59,342 nucleotides of DNA, from NCBI GenBank assembly GCA_009695195.1, contig SIBJ01000018.1, positions 1 to 59,342 of the forward strand. The letters run 5' to 3'. A program made the position numbers and the translations under genes. Under the pieces are notes generated by a model. The model was not told the origin of the DNA. It made no database searches and saw only the letters and a program-made list of their open reading frames with translations. This DNA is from Pedosphaera sp. (GTDB lineage: Bacteria > Verrucomicrobiota > Verrucomicrobiia > Limisphaerales > JADLHS01). Positions 44,446 to 52,905 of this stretch are shown in pieces. Position 1 is the first letter of the stretch. Every line of letters starts with the position of its first letter.

Positions 44446-46640
44446 TGGAGTCAACTATGGAAACATCTTTCTACACCGGGCCGCGCGCCCTCAATAACCG
44501 GATTCTGATCGTGGATGACAATCCGGCGATCCACGCGGATTTCCGGAAAATTTTGGCGCCCGAAACATCCGAGCGCCAGGCCGTGGATAAACTCGAGGCC
44601 GCGCTGTTCAACACCGCGCCCAAGCCGGAGCGCGCGGCGCAGTTCCAACTGGATTCCGCCTATCAGGGGCAGGAGGCCCTCGAGCTGGTGAAAAAGTCGC
44701 TCGCGGAAAACCGCCCGTATGCGCTGGCGTTCGTGGACGTGCGGATGCCGCCGGGCTGGGACGGAATTGAAACCGTCGCGCGCATCTGGGAAACCTATCC
44801 GGATTTGCAGGTCGTCGTTTGCACCGCCTACTCGGACTACTCGTGGGAGGACATGCGTCTCAAGGTCGGCCAGGCCGACAACCTCGTCATCCTCAAAAAA
44901 CCGTTCTACAACATCGAAGTGATCCAACTGGCGCACTCGCTCACGAAGAAATGGTTGTTGAACCTCCAGGCGAATTTCAAACGCATCGAACTGGAGGAAA
45001 TGGTCTCACGCCGCACGGCGGAACTGGAAGTCACCAACGAGGATTTGCGATCTGAAATCCAGACCCGGATCAAGGCCGAGGATTCTTTGCGGGTTTCCGA
45101 AGAACGATTCTCCCGCGCCTTTCACGGCAGCCCGGTGGCCATGGCGATCCAGTCCTTGCCCGAGCTTCAGTTCATGGCCGTCAACGAACGCTTCCTGAAG
45201 CTGGTCGGTCGTCCGCAAGGCGAGATCATCGGGTGCGCGCCCGCCGAACTGAAACTCTGGCAAAAATCCGAGCAGGCCGGGGAATGGTATGCCCGTCTGG
45301 CGCGGCAGGAAGACGTGCGCGACCAGGAAGCGCGCGTTCAGGCCAGCGGTGAAATCGTGCGCGACGTGCTCGTGTCGCTCTCGCCCATCACGCTCGCCGG
45401 CCAGCCGCACGCGCTGTTGCTGGTGCAGGACGTGACGGAACGCCTCGTGTTGGAGCGGCAACTGCGGCACGTGCAGAAGCTGGACGCCGTTGGCCAGTTG
45501 GCCGCCGGCGTGGCGCATGACTTCAACAACGTCCTGACCGTCATTCAAGGTCACGCCGGCCTCCTCATGCACGGTCTCGGCGGAGCGTCGCCGCATCACA
45601 AATCGGCCGAACAGGTTTCCAAGGCCGCCACGCGCGCCGCCGCGTTCGTCCGCCAGTTGTTGCTCTTTAGCCGCAAACAAGTGACCCAGCCGCGGCACCT
45701 GGACTTCAACGAGGCGACAAGAAATTCGCTCGACATGCTCAAGCGGCTCGTCGGCGAAAACATCGAGCTGGATTTTTCACCCGGCGAATCGCTGCCCGCC
45801 ATCTACGCCGACGCCGGCATGATGGAACAAATCCTGATGAACCTGGCCGTCAACGCGCGCGATGCCATGCCCGAAGGCGGCCGCCTCTCCGTGGGCACCC
45901 AACTCTGTTGGGTGGACCGCGCGCCGACGGCGCTCGACCCCGAACCGCGCCACGGCGGTTTCGTCTGCCTCACCTTCGCCGACACCGGCTGCGGGATGGA
46001 CACCAAGATTCTCAACCGCTTGTTCGAGCCATTCTTCACGACCAAAGGCGTGGGCAAAGGCACGGGCCTCGGACTGGCCACGGTTTACGGCATCGCCAAA
46101 CATCATCACGGCTGGATCGAAGTCGAGAGCGCCGTGGGCAAGGGCACGACCTTCCGCATCTTTTTCCCGGTTTCCAATCAGCTGGCGGAGGCGCGCCCGG
46201 CGGTTCAGGAAGCCGAATTGAAATGCGGACGGGAAACGGTCCTCGTGGCCGAGGACGAAGGCGATTTGCGCGATATGGTCACGCAGGTCCTGCGAATCCA
46301 GGGCTACAAAGTGTTGACCGCCAGCTCGGGGCCCAAAGCGCTCAAACTCGCCGAGGATTCGTTCCGGCAGATTGACCTGCTGGTGACCGACATGGTCATG
46401 CCCGAAGGCATGTCCGGCGGCGAACTGGCGGACCGCCTGTGCGCGCGCAATCCTCGTATCAAGGTCATCTACACCAGCGGCTACACCCCAGGCATGGCGG
46501 GCAAGGACGTTCAACTTCTGGAAGGCCGCAACTTTCTGCCCAAGCCGTACTCCATCGGCAAGCTCGCCCAGTTCGTGCGTGACTGTCTGGACACGACCAC
46601 CCGCCATAACTGCCCGATGCCGGCCGAAGCCGTGGCTTAG
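44445..46640 (+). CDS. hybrid response regulator-histidine kinase (REC-PAS-HK-REC)
   Basis: A 731-residue soluble protein. The N-terminal receiver begins [14 protein letters not shown], with phosphoacceptor D98 in [13 protein letters not shown] and K in VILKKPF. A PAS near residues 220-330 follows, then HisKA with H358 in [20 protein letters not shown], a HATPase ([37 protein letters not shown]), and a C-terminal receiver ([14 protein letters not shown]649 in [24 protein letters not shown]). It lacks a DNA-binding or GGDEF output, so signal must leave through another protein. REC1 is the probable target of the upstream kinase. It ends in TAG and converges on the next gene with overlapping stops. 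Confidence 0.9.
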   Translation: MESTMETSFYTGPRALNNRILIVDDNPAIHADFRKILAPETSERQAVDKLEAALFNTAPKPERAAQFQLDSAYQGQEALELVKKSLAENRPYALAFVDVRMPPGWDGIETVARIWETYPDLQVVVCTAYSDYSWEDMRLKVGQADNLVILKKPFYNIEVIQLAHSLTKKWLLNLQANFKRIELEEMVSRRTAELEVTNEDLRSEIQTRIKAEDSLRVSEERFSRAFHGSPVAMAIQSLPELQFMAVNERFLKLVGRPQGEIIGCAPAELKLWQKSEQAGEWYARLARQEDVRDQEARVQASGEIVRDVLVSLSPITLAGQPHALLLVQDVTERLVLERQLRHVQKLDAVGQLAAGVAHDFNNVLTVIQGHAGLLMHGLGGASPHHKSAEQVSKAATRAAAFVRQLLLFSRKQVTQPRHLDFNEATRNSLDMLKRLVGENIELDFSPGESLPAIYADAGMMEQILMNLAVNARDAMPEGGRLSVGTQLCWVDRAPTALDPEPRHGGFVCLTFADTGCGMDTKILNRLFEPFFTTKGVGKGTGLGLATVYGIAKHHHGWIEVESAVGKGTTFRIFFPVSNQLAEARPAVQEAELKCGRETVLVAEDEGDLRDMVTQVLRIQGYKVLTASSGPKALKLAEDSFRQIDLLVTDMVMPEGMSGGELADRLCARNPRIKVIYTSGYTPGMAGKDVQLLEGRNFLPKPYSIGKLAQFVRDCLDTTTRHNCPMPAEAVA

Positions 46641-47143
46641 GCGGCGCTGCCGAGTTGCAACCGCGCGTCGCCTTCGAGCATGGTTTTCAAATTCGCCCAG
46701 TTCGCCGCGTTCATGTCGTTGAACGCGTTGAGATAGACCGCCACGGTTTCGTGCGGATATTTCGCGAGCAGCACTTCGACGGCGGCTTTCAACTTTTCAT
46801 CGTCCACTGTCGCGGGCAAATCCTCGACGACCCCGTCCTTGTTCTCGATGGCGAGCGCGGTGAGAAAATCCACAAGCATCGGCTTTTGCTTTTGCACCAG
46901 CCAGACGCGGATGAGATTGCCGGCGATCATCTCCATCGCCGGGCGCGTGAGCGTGGTGAGGATGGTGGCGTGCCGTTGCGCGCGTGGCTGGCGTTCGAGA
47001 AACACCGGCCGCAAATGCCGCGCCTGCGCGACGGCGGCGATCACGCCTTTGTAAGCGGGCTTGTCCGACTCGTGCGCGAAATCGAGGAGCTCGTTCGCGA
47101 GGCCCGGGGAAACAAACCCGATCAGTTCATGAGAAGTAAGCAT
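46637..47143 (-). CDS. conserved hypothetical protein
   Basis: A 168-residue soluble, helical protein (MLTSHELIGFVSPGLANELLDFAHESDKPAYKGVIAAVAQARHL; HATILTTLTRPAMEMIAGNLIRVWLVQKQKPMLVDFLTALAIENKDGVVEDLP; LLAKYPHETVAVYLNAFNDMNAANWANLKTML). I recognise no named family. It lies 52 bases downstream of lpxI on the same strand, with a heptamer array between, and may be co-transcribed. Its stop overlaps that of the hybrid kinase on the other strand. Confidence 0.65.
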   Translation of the reverse strand: MLTSHELIGFVSPGLANELLDFAHESDKPAYKGVIAAVAQARHLRPVFLERQPRAQRHATILTTLTRPAMEMIAGNLIRVWLVQKQKPMLVDFLTALAIENKDGVVEDLPATVDDEKLKAAVEVLLAKYPHETVAVYLNAFNDMNAANWANLKTMLEGDARLQLGSAA

Positions 47144-47150
47144 CTTGTGA

Positions 47151-47185
47151 GTCTAAAGTCTGAAGTCCGATGTCCAACGTCAAGC
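47151..47185. repeat. heptamer array H3
   Basis: Five adjacent 7-mers, each beginning GTC (GTCTAAA, GTCTGAA, GTCCGAT, then two more), lie between lpxI and the hypothetical gene; the array lies just upstream of that gene's start codon. Confidence 0.65.
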
Positions 47186-47195
47186 CGCGACTTGT

Positions 47196-48017
47196 TCAGG
47201 CGACGGTGGTGACCGTGATCTTGTTTTTGTCGGCAAGCTGCGCACAAGTTTCCGATTCGAGCAGCAATGTCTTGCCAGCTTCGAGCGCGAGCACGGAGAT
47301 TTTCGCGCCGGCACACGTCTCCAATGTCCGCTCGCCAACGCACGGGATGTCGAAGCGCAGGTCGTGATTCAGCTTGGCAACTTTCACGGCAATCGCGCCG
47401 CCGTTCTTGCCCGCGAGTTCTCCACCGCGCGCGAGACATTTGTCCGTGCCTTCGTAACCTTCCACCGCCAGCACGGCGCCGTCCTTCACCACGACGGTCT
47501 GGCCGATTTCGAGCCGCGAAATTTCCTTCGCGATGCGAAAACCGAAAGCGATGTCCGCCGCTTGCGCGTCGCTCAACTTCGGGCCGAGCCGGAAGCCGGC
47601 GCCCGGCATCAGCGGTTCCAGCCAGCGTGTGGCCGCGATCAACTCCACGCCGTCCTTCTGCAATTCATCCGCGATGCCGCCGAAGATGGTGTGCGCGTTT
47701 TTTTCCTTGAGCCGGAGCAGCAACGCCATGGCGCGCAAGTCCGGCCGCAGGTCAAAAAGATTTTTCGGCGCGATCTGGCCGACCATGACGCACTGTTTGA
47801 TGCCGCGCTCGGTGAAGGTGGAAATCATTTTCGAAAGCTGGCCGACCTTGAGCCAGACGATCTCGTCCACGAGTGCGGCGAGACCCGGATCGGTTTCGCC
47901 TTCGAAGCCGACCGCGATGAGGCGCTTCACGCCGAGGTTGCGGGCCTGACGTGCGAACAGCAGCGGCAGCGAGCGGTTGCCCGCGATGATGCCAAGCGAT
48001 TCCGGCGATGAAGTCAC
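47196..48017 (-). CDS. lpxI: UDP-2,3-diacylglucosamine pyrophosphatase LpxI
   Basis: A 273-residue enzyme of lipid A synthesis, hydrolysing UDP-2,3-diacylglucosamine to lipid X at the cytosolic face of the inner membrane; LpxI replaces LpxH in many bacteria. Motifs are LGIIAGNRSLPLLFARQARN at the N terminus, QLSKMISTFTERGIKQCVMVGQIAP, and a C-terminal domain with IGQTVVVKDGAVLAVEGYEGTDKCLARGG and KNGGAIAVKVAKLNHDLRFDIPCVGERTL, with the conserved Asp. It shows that the organism makes lipid A, consistent with the outer-membrane receptors nearby. Confidence 0.93.
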   Translation of the reverse strand: MTSSPESLGIIAGNRSLPLLFARQARNLGVKRLIAVGFEGETDPGLAALVDEIVWLKVGQLSKMISTFTERGIKQCVMVGQIAPKNLFDLRPDLRAMALLLRLKEKNAHTIFGGIADELQKDGVELIAATRWLEPLMPGAGFRLGPKLSDAQAADIAFGFRIAKEISRLEIGQTVVVKDGAVLAVEGYEGTDKCLARGGELAGKNGGAIAVKVAKLNHDLRFDIPCVGERTLETCAGAKISVLALEAGKTLLLESETCAQLADKNKITVTTVA

Positions 48018-48066
48018 GCGGCGGAGACTAGCCGTTTCCGCCGCGTGCGCAATGCCGGGTTGCCGT

Positions 48067-50772
48067 TTACCGCTCCGCCGCGGGTATGAAAATCTTCTGC
48101 CCGATCCGCAAGCGCTCCGGATCGAGGCCGGGATTGGCGTCGAAGATTTGCCTCACCGTCACGTTCACGCCCTGCGCGTAATACGCGTGCGCGATGGCCA
48201 GGATCGAATCGCCCGCGTGGACGATGTATTCGTAACCTTTCTCGGCGGCGGGCAGCGCGTCGGCATCGGACGTTTCAGATTCCTCGGCCATCTCGGCTTC
48301 CTCGACGCCCGGCTCAACCTCCGGCTCGAACTCGGGTGGTGGCGCGGTTGATTCCTCGGGCGGCGCGGAAATGTTCCCGTCGCGCGGGATGACATCACCG
48401 TTCACATCCAGTTCGGGAAACCAGCGGATCCGGTCCGCCTCCACACCGATGTCCGTCTTGCGACAACGCCGCACGAGCGATTTGTAAAAAAGGTCCGCCG
48501 TCTGCGGGTCGCGATTCTTGATCCATGAGCCAGCGGTGCAAAGCGCGCGCGCCGTCTCGACGGAATTGTTCGGCATCAACTTCGCCGCTTCCCACGCGAG
48601 GAACGCCGCCTGGTAGCGATAGTGAAATCGCGCGGCGGGATCCGCTTCGTGCGCGAACGCGCGGCGCAATTCATCACTGCCCGCCGGGAGGATGGAGAAA
48701 CTTCCGTTCGTCCGGCCTTCCGCGGTCACACCGCACTCGAAGTTTCCGCCGTGAACGAACCAATCCGGCCCGACTTCCGTGCCGACCAGTTCCATTCCGT
48801 TCGCGCGCGTGACGACGGCAGCGGAGAACAGCGCCTTCGCGCGGTGTTCCGCCGGCAACGCCTCGTTCCAGCCGTCGGACAATCCGAGGGCCAGTTCGTC
48901 AAAGCTCTCGCGCCATTGCTCCGGATAATATTCCCGCGCCAGAAATCCCCGCTGCGACCGCGTGAGCCGTCGCGCGAGGAGATACCGGATGTTTTCGGCC
49001 GGCCGATGCAGTGTGACCCATTCCGATGAATCGTCCGCCGCCACGTCGTTCGTCGGCGAACTGTTTGTTTCCACCATCGTCGCCGGCCAGTTGCGGTCCA
49101 CGTAACTTTTCAATTCGTCCAGCGTGAGCACCCGCTCGGCGACGTAGGCCGCGTCCTGCCAGAAACCCGAGCGCAACAGCGCGTCGAGCGACTCGGTGTA
49201 TTGACGCCGCGCCAGTCGCAGCACGCCGAGTTCGCCGAGCACCTGCGCGCCAACGCCGTGCGGCTCGCGAAACGAGTCCGCGAACACGACGTAAAGATTG
49301 TCCAGAAGAGTTTCCGGCGCGTTGGTGCCGATGGATTCGAGCGGAAAACTGTTGCTCACTTTCGCCAGCAGCGCCGCCGCTTGCGCCACCTTGCCGTCGC
49401 GCAACAAAAGTTTCGCTTGCAACCACTGCGTCAACGGCGAGCCGGGCGCGCGTTTGATCCAGCGTTGCGCCTCGGCGAACGAACCGTCCTGATACGCCGC
49501 CAGCGCCAGCTTCTCCGCGGACTCGACATCCTTTACGCCCGCCGCCTCCACGGCCTTGAGCCAGCGCAAGGTGATCGAATCCGCCGGCGATTCGCTCGTC
49601 GGCTCGTGAACCGGCACCGGACCTTCCGCGATCAAATACGCGGTAAGCACACGCTGCGTGCGGGGATTTTTGGCGAGGGCCAGGAGTTCTTCGCCGCCCG
49701 GTCCATCGTTGTTGAGCGCATTTGCCGCTGTGATGTTCAACGACTGAATTCCCGAGCCATCGCCCGCCGCGAGTTGTTCGAGGTAAAGTTCGATGGCTTT
49801 TTCAAAATGGTGCTCGTCCAGGTTCACGCGCGCTTCGAGGCCAAGACTCGCCGTCGCGAGGCCGATGGAATCCGCGAACCCGCGCTTCGCCAGTTCGCGC
49901 ACCTGCTGGAAATATCCCATCGCCTTTTCCGGGTCCTCGTCCGTCCACAATTTCCCGAGCATGAACGCGGCCCAGGTGGATTTGTATTTCCGCTCCGCCG
50001 CCGGCCGCGCGAGCAATCGTTCCCACGCCGCGCGCGCCTTCCCCTCGTCTCTGGCGTCGGGCCGCCGCCACGCGCACGCGCCATCGAAATAATCCACGAA
50101 CTCCTCCGGCAATCCGGGCGCGAATTTGATGCCCGGAAATTTCGGCGCGGTGCCGACGGGTTCCCGCTGTTGGCCCTGGCCGTGCCAGTCCCACCCGCCG
50201 CTGGATTGCCAGCGCTCGTGGTCGTTCACGAACCCTTGCAACTTCTCCCGCTCGCCGCGGTGCGCGTCACGGATGCGCTCGATTTCCTCCGGCGAAGTCT
50301 TCGCCTTCTTCAACGCCGCGGTGAGGTCGGCCAGTTCCGCTTCCAGCGCTTCCTGCGGGTAAGCGTTCGTGGTGATGACCGCACGCCAGCGGGTTTGGAT
50401 GAGTTGCATCCGTTCCAGTTCGTCGCCGAAGCGCAACGTCGGCGAAACCAGCACCGCCTGATCGCCGCTGTCGAGCAGGTTGTTGGGGAACCACGGCCCA
50501 CACGCGCGGGCGTTCGTCGCCGCGAGACAGAGCAGGGCCAGCGTGAGCGCGAGAAGGCGAAGGAGTTTTTCGGAAAGCGAAACCGTCGAAACGGTTTCGG
50601 GATTCAGGCGGTCGTTGTCACGCGGGCGAAGCCCGGTGTTAATGAGAGAAGCAAACGGCGAGTTGCTCGCGCGTTTTTGATTTTGATTTCCGGATTGGGT
50701 CTCGTTTTTTGAGTTTTGGATCAGCGCATAGGCTTCACAATTTTTTAAGTTCACACCGCACCTCACAGTCAT
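48067..50772 (-). CDS. large exported TPR-rich protein with C-terminal LysM
   Basis: A 901-residue protein. A leader-like helix (KLLRLLALTLALLCLAATNARA) lies about 75 residues in, followed by ACGPWFPNNLLDSGD, a start shared by a family of Verrucomicrobia exported proteins. The middle is helical TPR-like (RAAWERLLARPAAERKYKSTWAAFMLGKLW; DPEKAMGYFQQVRELAKRG). An acidic Pro/Glu linker precedes a LysM domain in the last 50 residues (YIVHAGDSILAIAHAYYA; LRIGQKIFIPA), which should bind peptidoglycan. The start is uncertain: the ATG at 50772 overlaps the upstream DUF3142 gene by 38 bases, and no ATG lies closer to the signal segment. Confidence 0.75.
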   Translation of the reverse strand: MTVRCGVNLKNCEAYALIQNSKNETQSGNQNQKRASNSPFASLINTGLRPRDNDRLNPETVSTVSLSEKLLRLLALTLALLCLAATNARACGPWFPNNLLDSGDQAVLVSPTLRFGDELERMQLIQTRWRAVITTNAYPQEALEAELADLTAALKKAKTSPEEIERIRDAHRGEREKLQGFVNDHERWQSSGGWDWHGQGQQREPVGTAPKFPGIKFAPGLPEEFVDYFDGACAWRRPDARDEGKARAAWERLLARPAAERKYKSTWAAFMLGKLWTDEDPEKAMGYFQQVRELAKRGFADSIGLATASLGLEARVNLDEHHFEKAIELYLEQLAAGDGSGIQSLNITAANALNNDGPGGEELLALAKNPRTQRVLTAYLIAEGPVPVHEPTSESPADSITLRWLKAVEAAGVKDVESAEKLALAAYQDGSFAEAQRWIKRAPGSPLTQWLQAKLLLRDGKVAQAAALLAKVSNSFPLESIGTNAPETLLDNLYVVFADSFREPHGVGAQVLGELGVLRLARRQYTESLDALLRSGFWQDAAYVAERVLTLDELKSYVDRNWPATMVETNSSPTNDVAADDSSEWVTLHRPAENIRYLLARRLTRSQRGFLAREYYPEQWRESFDELALGLSDGWNEALPAEHRAKALFSAAVVTRANGMELVGTEVGPDWFVHGGNFECGVTAEGRTNGSFSILPAGSDELRRAFAHEADPAARFHYRYQAAFLAWEAAKLMPNNSVETARALCTAGSWIKNRDPQTADLFYKSLVRRCRKTDIGVEADRIRWFPELDVNGDVIPRDGNISAPPEESTAPPPEFEPEVEPGVEEAEMAEESETSDADALPAAEKGYEYIVHAGDSILAIAHAYYAQGVNVTVRQIFDANPGLDPERLRIGQKIFIPAAER

Positions 50773-52108
50773 GGTCGAATCGCAACCAGCCAATCGTCAC
50801 GCGGTCGCCCGCGGGCAGACGGCTGCCTTGCGTTTTGGTTTGGAATCTCGCGGCGGACAAACTTCTGTCCGCCAATTCAAAGTCCCGCAAAGCATCGCCC
50901 GCCATCAGACGGGCATTGCTCCAGCGGACTTCCACTGCGAGCCGTGAGGAAATGTCGAGTTCGCCTTCGTTTACGAGTTTGATTTCCACCAACCCCGCCT
51001 CGACACGGCGCGGTTCGATCCGCAATTTCTCTTGGAGCGAACGCGACGCGACTATGGCGCCGAGCGTTTGCCAACGCCAGTTAAAGTTATCCACAATCGT
51101 CGGCAGCCGATACCAGATCACTCCGCGCATCGCCGCGGGCCGGCTGGCGGTCCACTGCTGGACGAGCGCGGACATCTCGATGGGATCGGCAAAAACCTCG
51201 CGAAGCTGCGCGTTGGTGGGCCAATTCGGACGCGGCCCTTCGGCGGAAAGGCCGATGAATTTGCCCGTGTGGTCGAACGCCAGCGTGTAACCATACGTCG
51301 GCAACGCGGCCCGGAACGGAACGCCAATCCGCCCCGCGGTTTCAACCCAGCGACTGGCTTTGCGCGGATCGCACAAGGTGAACGGCGCGTCAAAACTTCG
51401 CGGCCGCTCGACCGAGTGAACTTGCAAAACATAATTCGTTGCGACCGCGACGAGCCGCTTGAACGCGCGCGCATTCAGCCAACTCGGCAGCGCCGTGATC
51501 GTGACGGGCAGGGGAGCGACGCGGCGTTGAATCGCTTCCACCCAGACGCGATAGCCATCGAGCTTTGACTCCGCGCAATCGAAATCAATTTGCAGTTCGC
51601 TCAACGCGACGTGATTCGTCTGCGCCTCCGCGACGAGCGACGCGGCGAGATCGCAGAGAAAAGTTGTGATGGCTTCGTCTTGCGCTGCGGCATTGTTCGG
51701 AGCGCCGAGCACCGTCTCGGCTCGTTGGGGTGAACGCTCGGAACTGGCCGAGGCGGTGCTCGGCGCTCCTGCGAACGGCCCCGCGTACGAACCGATGCGC
51801 AGCGCGATGCCGACGGGCATCTGCGCTTTCGCAAGCGTCGGATAATCCACCGCCACGCGCGTGAGTTGCGGCTTCTTGTCCTTCCAGGAAATCTCGGCCT
51901 TGAGCGGAACGACCGCAGCGAAGTTCGTGGCGTGCTGCGACACCGCCTCGCGCACCGGCTCCGTCCACGCGCGTTGCCAGACATAAACCTCATGCCGCAC
52001 CGGCCCGCTCACGTGCTGTGAAGTTCGGAACACGAACCACCACACCACCGCCGCCGCGGTCGCGGCGATGAGCAGCGCGGAAAAAATGACGGCGCGGTTT
52101 TTCATCAA
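50735..52108 (-). CDS. DUF3142 domain protein with an in-frame palindrome insert
   Basis: A 457-residue protein with an N-terminal membrane anchor or signal (VIFSALLIAATAAAVVWWFVF). A TIM-barrel-like DUF3142 region follows: VSGPVRHEVYVWQRAWTEPV, LSELQIDFDCAESKLDGYRVWVEAI, MRGVIWYRLPTI. Residues about 114-136 (GAPSTASASSERSPQRAETV, then LGAPN) are encoded by a GGAG-headed palindrome inserted in frame. It overlaps the LysM/TPR gene downstream, so the two are probably translated together; function is unknown. Confidence 0.75.
   Translation of the reverse strand: MMKNRAVIFSALLIAATAAAVVWWFVFRTSQHVSGPVRHEVYVWQRAWTEPVREAVSQHATNFAAVVPLKAEISWKDKKPQLTRVAVDYPTLAKAQMPVGIALRIGSYAGPFAGAPSTASASSERSPQRAETVLGAPNNAAAQDEAITTFLCDLAASLVAEAQTNHVALSELQIDFDCAESKLDGYRVWVEAIQRRVAPLPVTITALPSWLNARAFKRLVAVATNYVLQVHSVERPRSFDAPFTLCDPRKASRWVETAGRIGVPFRAALPTYGYTLAFDHTGKFIGLSAEGPRPNWPTNAQLREVFADPIEMSALVQQWTASRPAAMRGVIWYRLPTIVDNFNWRWQTLGAIVASRSLQEKLRIEPRRVEAGLVEIKLVNEGELDISSRLAVEVRWSNARLMAGDALRDFELADRSLSAARFQTKTQGSRLPAGDRVTIGWLRFDHDCEVRCELKKL
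51710..51770. repeat. GGAG-headed palindrome inside the DUF3142 gene (copy 9)
   Basis: The arms are GGAGCGCCGAGCACCGTCTC and GAGGCGGTGCTCGGCGCTCC, nearly perfect over about 24 bases, with a 13-base loop. It is translated as a Ser/Ala/Arg-rich insert flanked by GAP residues on both sides. Confidence 0.8.
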
Positions 52109-52216
52109 GCGCTGTCAGCATGGGAGACGATTCGATGACTGACAAGAATTCGGAAGAAGGAATCGAAAGACTACCCGGCTGAAGTTTACGGCGAAGAATT
52201 GCAGCCGATCTGAATT

Positions 52217-52567
52217 TTAACCGACATCTTCGATCTCCTCAATCATTCTCACAGAATCCGCGCGAATCAGAACGCGCGCTTCCTTCACAGTCTCCAAAAC
52301 AACCATGCTGGATAACTGGTAAGGAACACCACCCTTGCCTGAATTCTGGTCTGTGAATCCAACAAACCGAACTCCCAGCACAGACTTTCCACCACTCAAA
52401 TAAACATTGATAAGTTTCCCGTCTTTGATGAAACCCTTTAGTTTCACAACATCGAAACCTCGTGTAGCTCGCTTGAAGTGATTGAGGGCGGTGAAGAAGA
52501 CGGTCAGGATAATGATGCCCGCGCACAATGCGGCTACGAATCCAAATACTTGGTAGAAAGTGTCCAT
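52217..52567 (-). CDS. small protein with one membrane helix
   Basis: A 116-residue protein with an N-terminal helix (VFGFVAALCAGIIILTVFFT). A beta-rich soluble part follows (FDVVKLKGFIKDGKLINVYLSGGKSVLGVRFVGFTDQ; QLSSMVVLETVKEARVLIRADSVRMIEEIED). The family is unknown. The ATG at 52567 is chosen because the frame upstream consists of palindrome E sequence. Base composition is lower in GC than its neighbours, which may point to transfer. Confidence 0.6.
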   Translation of the reverse strand: MDTFYQVFGFVAALCAGIIILTVFFTALNHFKRATRGFDVVKLKGFIKDGKLINVYLSGGKSVLGVRFVGFTDQNSGKGGVPYQLSSMVVLETVKEARVLIRADSVRMIEEIEDVG

Positions 52568-52679
52568 GTGAGCGCTGTCGTTAAACAGTAAGTTTGCTGC
52601 AAACTTTACACCTATCTCGTTTCGCAGAGACAACTCTGCGCCGGCCAAGTTGGCTGTCGAGGGGGAATTTGTTTTCTGG

Positions 52680-52876
52680 CTCGCCCTCACCCCGGCCCTC
52701 TCCCCCGAGGAGAGGGTGAAGCGGTCGGCGCGCAAGGTTAATTTGTTCGACGGTCTTGCCTGCGCCCGGGCTCGACTTCGCTTGCAAACCCAGGACAAAA
52801 GTGGATGCTCGAATTCTCAAAAGGCCGGCGGATGATTCTCCCTCTCCTCGGGGGAGAGGGACGGGGTGAGGGCGAG
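52680..52876. repeat. long inverted repeat of the CTCGCCCTCACCCC type
   Basis: The left arm (52680-52720) starts CTCGCCCTCACCCCGGCCCT. The right arm (52836-52876) ends ACGGGGTGAGGGCGAG. The arms are about 41 bases with few mismatches, each also containing an internal CTCTCC/GGAGAG stem. The spacer is about 115 bases. This sequence type is dispersed in many bacterial genomes. Confidence 0.8.
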
Positions 52877-52905
52877 CGTCACCACAAATATCTTTTACTT
52901 CTCTC

